A stretch of 64,000 nt of DNA, taken from assembly GCA_001295775.1 (NCBI GenBank), contig LJIA01000020.1:42680-106679 (forward strand). Reading direction: 5' to 3'. Origin of the DNA: a beta proteobacterium AAP99 (lineage in GTDB: Bacteria; Pseudomonadota; Gammaproteobacteria; Burkholderiales; Burkholderiaceae_C). Position numbers and translations under genes: made by a program. Positions 60,374-64,000 of this stretch are shown here, in pieces. The notes under the pieces are model-generated. The model was given only the letters and a program-made list of their open reading frames with translations. It ran no database searches and had not been told where the DNA came from. How positions within the stretch are numbered: the stretch's first letter is position 1; the number at the start of each line of letters is the position of its first letter.

Positions 60374-60754
60374 TTACTTGATTTCGGCCTTGGCGCCTGC
60401 TTCTTCCAGCTTCTTCTTCGCCGCTTCGGCGTCGGCCTTGGAAACAGCTTCCTTGACGGGCTTCGGAGCGCCGTCGACCAGGTCCTTGGCTTCCTTCAGG
60501 CCCAGGCCCGTCAGTTCGCGCACGGCCTTGATGACGCCGACCTTGTTGGCGCCGGTTTCGGCCAGGATCACGTCGAATTCGGTCTTCTCTTCGGCAGCAG
60601 CAGCGGCACCGCCGCCAGCACCGCCAGCGGCCGGGGCAGCCATGGCTGCAGCGGACACGCCAAACTTCTCTTCAATGGCCTTCACGAGGTCATTGAGTTC
60701 CATCACGGACATGCTGTCGAGAGCCGACAGGAATGCGTCTTTGTCGAATGCCAT
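60374..60754 (-). CDS. rplL: 50S ribosomal protein L7/L12
   Basis: A 126-residue stalk protein that binds translation GTPases. The N-terminal dimerisation part (about 1-35) is followed by an Ala/Gly hinge ([16 protein letters not shown]) and the C-terminal domain with [28 protein letters not shown]. Start ATG 60752-60754. It follows rplJ by 51 bp. Confidence 0.99.
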   Translation of the reverse strand: MAFDKDAFLSALDSMSVMELNDLVKAIEEKFGVSAAAMAAPAAGGAGGGAAAAAEEKTEFDVILAETGANKVGVIKAVRELTGLGLKEAKDLVDGAPKPVKEAVSKADAEAAKKKLEEAGAKAEIK

Positions 60755-60805
60755 TTTGAATATTCCTTAAACAGTATTGAGTTCGGTACAGGGGCGTGCG
60801 GCCAA

Positions 60806-61306
60806 TCAGGCAGCGGCGCCTTCGGACTTCTTGGCTGCCACGGCGGCGATGCCCCGTGCCAAGCTGGACATCGGCGACTGCAGCAAGCCGCAGATCTGTG
60901 CCAGCAGCACTTCGCGCGTCGGGATGTTGGCCAGCGCTTGCACGCCCGCCTTGTCCAGCGCCTTGCCGCTGTATGCACCCGCCTTGATGACGAGCTTGTC
61001 GTTGGCCTTCGCGAAGTCGGATACGACTTTCGCTGCGGCAACGGCGTCTTCCGAGAAGCCATAGATCAACGGACCGGCCATCTGCTCGGAGGCGACTTCA
61101 AACGAAGTGCCCTTCACAGCACGGCGTGCCAGCGTGTTCTTGAGAACGCGCAGGTAGACGCCCTTGGCGCGCGCATCGCTGCGCAGCTTGGTCAGGTCCG
61201 CGACCGTTGTGCCCCGGTATTCGGCCAGCACGAGCGTTTGCGACTTCGCAACTTGCGCTGCGACTTCGGAAACGACGGCTTCCTTTTCACCACGATTGAG
61301 ACTCAA
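60806..61306 (-). CDS. rplJ: 50S ribosomal protein L10
   Basis: A 166-residue base of the L7/L12 stalk. It starts [16 protein letters not shown], then [17 protein letters not shown] and [10 protein letters not shown], with the C-terminal helix for L7/L12 dimers. The start codon is TTG at 61304-61306, with AGGAG nine bases upstream; no in-frame ATG fits. Confidence 0.98.
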   Translation of the reverse strand: MSLNRGEKEAVVSEVAAQVAKSQTLVLAEYRGTTVADLTKLRSDARAKGVYLRVLKNTLARRAVKGTSFEVASEQMAGPLIYGFSEDAVAAAKVVSDFAKANDKLVIKAGAYSGKALDKAGVQALANIPTREVLLAQICGLLQSPMSSLARGIAAVAAKKSEGAAA

Positions 61307-61538
61307 GGTCTTGCTCCTAAAAACGTGAACGGCTTGCGCTGCTCACACCCGGTTTCAGCGACCTTCTGTTCAGGCTTTGGGACGGGCGTTTCGCCCGACC
61401 CGCAAATCCATTCCAGCGGGTTCGCCATCTGCGTTGGCTTGGGGAGCACCCCCTGCATTGAGCGGACAGCCGTCCGCGCCAACGGTCTTTGATAGCCCCC
61501 GCATCTGTCGCCAGACGCGAGGCCCACCAATTTCTTGC
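61307..61538 (-). promoter_or_regulatory. rplJ leader region (candidate L10 autoregulation site)
   Basis: A 232-bp untranslated gap between rplA and rplJ with hairpins, including GGGCG/CGCCC at 61384-61396. In many bacteria L10(L7/L12)4 binds such a leader to repress rplJL translation. I did not align it to the leader motif. Confidence 0.5.
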
Positions 61539-62246
61539 TTACGCTGCTGCCTGGGCAGTCAGCGAAGCCGTGTCGACCTTTACACCAACACCCATCGTCG
61601 AGGACACGGCCACCTTGCGCAGATAGACGCCCTTGGACGATGCAGGCTTGGCCTTGTTCAGAGCCTCGACCAGCGCAGACAGGTTCTGCTTGAGTTGGTC
61701 TTCGGAGAACGAAGCGCGGCCGATCGTGGCATGCACAATGCCGGCCTTGTCGGTGCGGTACTGGACCTGACCGGCCTTCGCGTTCTTCACGGCGGTAGCC
61801 ACGTCGGGCGTCACGGTGCCGACCTTCGGGTTCGGCATCAGGCCGCGGGGACCGAGGATCTGACCCAGCGTACCGACAATGCGCATCGTGTCGGGCGAGG
61901 CGATCACCACGTCGAAGTTCATGTTGCCGGCCTTGATCTGGTCGGCCAGATCTTCCATACCGACGATGTCCGCGCCGGCGGCCTTGGCTTCTTCAGCCTT
62001 GGCACCTTGAGCGAACACTGCCACGCGCTTGGTCTTGCCGGTACCTGCGGGCATCACGACTGCGCCGCGAACGACCTGATCAGACTTCTTGGCGTCCACG
62101 CCGAGCTGGATGGCGACATCCACGGACTCGTTGAACTTGGCCTTGGAGCATTCCTTGACGAGGGACAGGGCAGCATCCACGGGATACAGCTTCTGCGGTT
62201 CGACCTTGGCACGAATGGCCTGCAGGCGCTTTGCGATCTTTGCCAT
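61539..62246 (-). CDS. rplA: 50S ribosomal protein L1
   Basis: A 235-residue protein of the L1 stalk, and translational repressor of its own operon in E. coli. It shows [30 protein letters not shown] and [15 protein letters not shown]. Start ATG 62244-62246, 2 bp after the rplK stop. Confidence 0.99.
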   Translation of the reverse strand: MAKIAKRLQAIRAKVEPQKLYPVDAALSLVKECSKAKFNESVDVAIQLGVDAKKSDQVVRGAVVMPAGTGKTKRVAVFAQGAKAEEAKAAGADIVGMEDLADQIKAGNMNFDVVIASPDTMRIVGTLGQILGPRGLMPNPKVGTVTPDVATAVKNAKAGQVQYRTDKAGIVHATIGRASFSEDQLKQNLSALVEALNKAKPASSKGVYLRKVAVSSTMGVGVKVDTASLTAQAAA

Positions 62247-62248
62247 GT

Positions 62249-62680
62249 TCAGACCCCTTCCACGGTGATACCCATCGAGCGGGCAGAGCCAGCGATGGTC
62301 TTGACTGCTGCGTCCATGTCGGCAGCAGTGAGGTTGGGCATCTTGGTCTTGGCGATTTCTTCAGCCTGGGCGCGCGTGATCTTGCCGACCTTGTCGGTGT
62401 GGGGCTTGGAGGAGCCCTTGTCGATCTTGGCGGCCTTCTTGATCAAGTAGGTCGCCGGGGGCGTACCCATGATGAAGGTGAAGCTCTTGTCCGCGAAGGC
62501 GGTGATGGTCACGGGAATCGGCATGCCGGGCTCCATACCCTGCGTCTGGGCATTGAAGGCCTTGCAGAATTCCATGATGTTCAGGCCGCGCTGACCGAGC
62601 GCGGGGCCGATGGGGGGCGAAGGGTTGGCCTTGCCCGCCGGGACTTGCAGCTTGATGTAGCCGACGATTTTCTTTGCCAT
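62249..62680 (-). CDS. rplK: 50S ribosomal protein L11
   Basis: A 143-residue protein of the GTPase-associated centre. [25 protein letters not shown] is the N-terminal signature, with the C-terminal RNA-binding domain ([21 protein letters not shown]) following. Start ATG 62678-62680. A 143-bp gap follows nusG. Confidence 0.99.
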   Translation of the reverse strand: MAKKIVGYIKLQVPAGKANPSPPIGPALGQRGLNIMEFCKAFNAQTQGMEPGMPIPVTITAFADKSFTFIMGTPPATYLIKKAAKIDKGSSKPHTDKVGKITRAQAEEIAKTKMPNLTAADMDAAVKTIAGSARSMGITVEGV

Positions 62681-62823
62681 GTTGGCAGTCCTTTGGCGAG
62701 TGATAGCGCGCGTTCGGTTGTCTCGATTGGCTTCCTAATGGCGCTCCTCTTGCCCCCGACAGTGCAACCGGCGAACCGATTGCCGCGCCCGGAGGCTTGG
62801 CGCGAATTCCTACCAGGCTCGAC

Positions 62824-63357
62824 TCAGGTCTTCTCGACCTGGGTGAAGTCCATTTCCACGGACGTCGCGCGACCGAAGATGGTCACGGACACACGCAGCT
62901 TGTTCTTGTCGTAGTTGACTTCCTCAACCGAGCCGTTGAAGTCGGTGAACGGGCCTTCCTTGACACGGACCAGCTCGCCCACTTCGAACAGGACCTTGGG
63001 GCGCGGCTTTTCTGCGCCGTGCTCCATGTCCGACAGGATCTTGTCGACTTCGCTTTGCGGCAGCGGCGTGGGCTTGTTGCCCTTGCCACCGACGAAACCG
63101 GTGACCTTGTTGGTGTTCTTGACCAGGTGCCAGGTCTCGTCGGTCATGTCCATCTCGACGAGCACATAGCCGGACAGCAGACGGCGTTCTTGCACGACCT
63201 TCTTGCCGTTCTTGACCTCGACCACCTCTTCGGTGGGCACAAGAATGCGGCCGAACTGATCGCCCATGCCGGCGCGTGCAGCGCGCTCCGCGATGGCCTT
63301 CTGCACGCTCTTCTCCATGCCGCTGTAGGCATGCACGACGTACCACTTCATGCTCAT
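62824..63357 (-). CDS. nusG: Transcription termination/antitermination protein NusG
   Basis: A 177-residue elongation factor that binds RNA polymerase and links it to ribosomes or Rho. The NGN domain begins [19 protein letters not shown], and [20 protein letters not shown] follows. The KOW domain is near 125-150 ([19 protein letters not shown]). The ATG at 63355-63357 overlaps the secE stop by one base (TGATG); a second ATG lies two codons on. Confidence 0.98.
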   Translation of the reverse strand: MSMKWYVVHAYSGMEKSVQKAIAERAARAGMGDQFGRILVPTEEVVEVKNGKKVVQERRLLSGYVLVEMDMTDETWHLVKNTNKVTGFVGGKGNKPTPLPQSEVDKILSDMEHGAEKPRPKVLFEVGELVRVKEGPFTDFNGSVEEVNYDKNKLRVSVTIFGRATSVEMDFTQVEKT

Positions 63358-63740
63358 CAGCCTCTCCACTTCAGCAGCAGGTCGTACAGGGCCCACTCCA
63401 GGACCTTGTCCGTGACAAACAGGAAGATCGCCATGATGGCCACGAAGGCGAAGACGATCAGCGTGGTCTGGATCGTTTCCTTGCGACTGGGCCACACCAC
63501 ACGTCGCGCTTCGTTGTACGAGTCACGCGCGTAGCCGATGAACTGCTTGCCCGGCTGCGAGAGCCAGGCAACCGCCAGACCCAGGATGATCCCGCCAAGC
63601 AGAACCACAAGGCGCACGGCTGTCGGCTGCTCGGTCAGGAAGCTGTAGCCCACGATGCCGCCGGCCGCGATCAGCACGGCCAGCGCAACGATGACATACC
63701 CGCTCTTGGAGCCGACGGTTTCTACGCTCTGGTTCGACAT
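63357..63740 (-). CDS. secE: Preprotein translocase subunit SecE
   Basis: A 127-residue protein with three TM helices (about 15-33, 42-60 and 95-118), the longer proteobacterial form. The conserved [23 protein letters not shown] lies on the cytoplasmic amphipathic helix before TM3. It clamps SecY. Start ATG 63738-63740, 34 bp after the tRNA-Trp gene. Confidence 0.97.
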   Translation of the reverse strand: MSNQSVETVGSKSGYVIVALAVLIAAGGIVGYSFLTEQPTAVRLVVLLGGIILGLAVAWLSQPGKQFIGYARDSYNEARRVVWPSRKETIQTTLIVFAFVAIMAIFLFVTDKVLEWALYDLLLKWRG

Positions 63741-63774
63741 ACAACCCTAAACGGTTCAATGGCCAGCGAGTGGC

Positions 63775-63850
63775 TGGCAGGGGCGGAGGGAATCGAACCC
63801 CCAGCCTACGGTTTTGGAGACCGTCGCTCTGCCAATTGAGCTACGCCCCT
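63775..63850 (-). tRNA. tRNA-Trp (CCA anticodon)
   Basis: A complete cloverleaf on the minus strand: acceptor AGGGGCG/CGCCCCT, D-arm GCTCAATTGGCAGAGC, anticodon loop CTCCAAA (anticodon CCA), T-arm GGGGGTTCGATTCCCTC, discriminator G and encoded CCA at 63775-63777. The tuf / trnW / secE order is conserved in proteobacteria. Confidence 0.98.
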
Positions 63851-63902
63851 GCGGTTCGGATGGATGGCTGCACATGCAACCGCCCGTCACTGGCATTTGG
63901 AC

Positions 63903-63933
63903 AAAAGGCCCGACCGCCATGGCCGGGCCTGAA
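63903..63933 (-). terminator. Rho-independent terminator of tuf
   Basis: AGGCCCGGCC/CGGTCGGGCCT stem with an ATGG loop; TTTTG follows on the minus strand. It lies 20 bp after the tuf stop. Confidence 0.88.
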
Positions 63934-63952
63934 TGTCCGACTGACTGATGAA

Positions 63953-64000
63953 TTACTCGATGATCTTGGCCACGACGCCGGCGCCCACGGTGCGGCCGCC
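63953..64000 (-). CDS. tuf: Elongation factor Tu, 3' end only
   Basis: The last 15 codons plus TAA, reading GGRTVGAGVVAKIIE, the C-terminus of EF-Tu. The rest is beyond the right edge. EF-Tu brings aminoacyl-tRNA to the ribosome. Confidence 0.95.
   Translation of the reverse strand, partial: GGRTVGAGVVAKIIE

Overview
The window is about 65-68% GC chromosomal DNA from a betaproteobacterium, most probably Burkholderiales. The evidence is the tuf / tRNA-Trp / secE / nusG / rplKAJL / rpoBC order, an S-adenosylhomocysteine (SAH) riboswitch in front of ahcY, a one-cysteine DksA next to a COG0523 GTPase, and Rubrivivax/Comamonas-like housekeeping proteins. The genus call is inference. Most genes lie on the minus strand. 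I see no prophage, IS element, CRISPR array or rRNA. The long plus-strand open frames opposite rpoB, rpoC, ahcY, metK and the TonB receptor are GC-frame shadows and were left out.

Layout. 1-7.0 kb: the 5' part of glmS, a divergent Lrp/AsnC-type regulator, a pair of tiny membrane proteins, a GST, an atypical short-chain dehydrogenase-type protein, a DsbA-fold isomerase and a soluble lytic transglycosylase. 7.1-11.3 kb: 5-formyl-THF cyclo-ligase with a GST on the plus strand, then a secreted alpha/beta-hydrolase-like protein without its nucleophile, and a DEDDh exonuclease/GIY-YIG fusion. 11.5-16.7 kb: a 5'-nucleotidase lipoprotein behind an Oar-like TonB receptor. 16.9-25.7 kb: hslVU with a candidate sigma-32 promoter, a duplicated STAS-domain protein, an ABC transporter operon with a CXXC-bearing DUF3299-like protein, dksA, a CobW/COG0523 GTPase and a 42-residue basic protein.

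26-34.4 kb: DUF1853, a RlmI-type methyltransferase, xerC, a MOSC protein, DUF484 and dapF, then an esterase whose 5' end is partly duplicated, a TfoX-N protein and an amidase. 34.6-43.2 kb: an apparent co-directional unit ahcY, small membrane protein, tlyA, metF, degenerate HD-GYP, EAL, led by a promoter and the SAH riboswitch, with metK nearby. This joins the SAM/folate one-carbon cycle to c-di-GMP genes. 43.3-51.4 kb: two lipid A-type acyltransferases, an orphan TAXI binding protein, RluF, DUF167, CYTH-CHAD, VOC and RlmJ. 51.6-64 kb: the rpoC to tuf transcription and translation cluster.

The least expected signal is a dispersed intergenic repeat of about 70 bp. It starts with a CTTTCCGC(T/C)TG block and contains an imperfect hairpin whose two arms change together between copies. 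Six clear copies and several degenerate AT-rich relatives sit only in gaps between genes. Other points of note are the 152-bp-offset duplication upstream of the esterase, a degenerate HD-GYP protein, the Ser-less hydrolase, the two-module STAS protein and the structured rplL-rpoB spacer.
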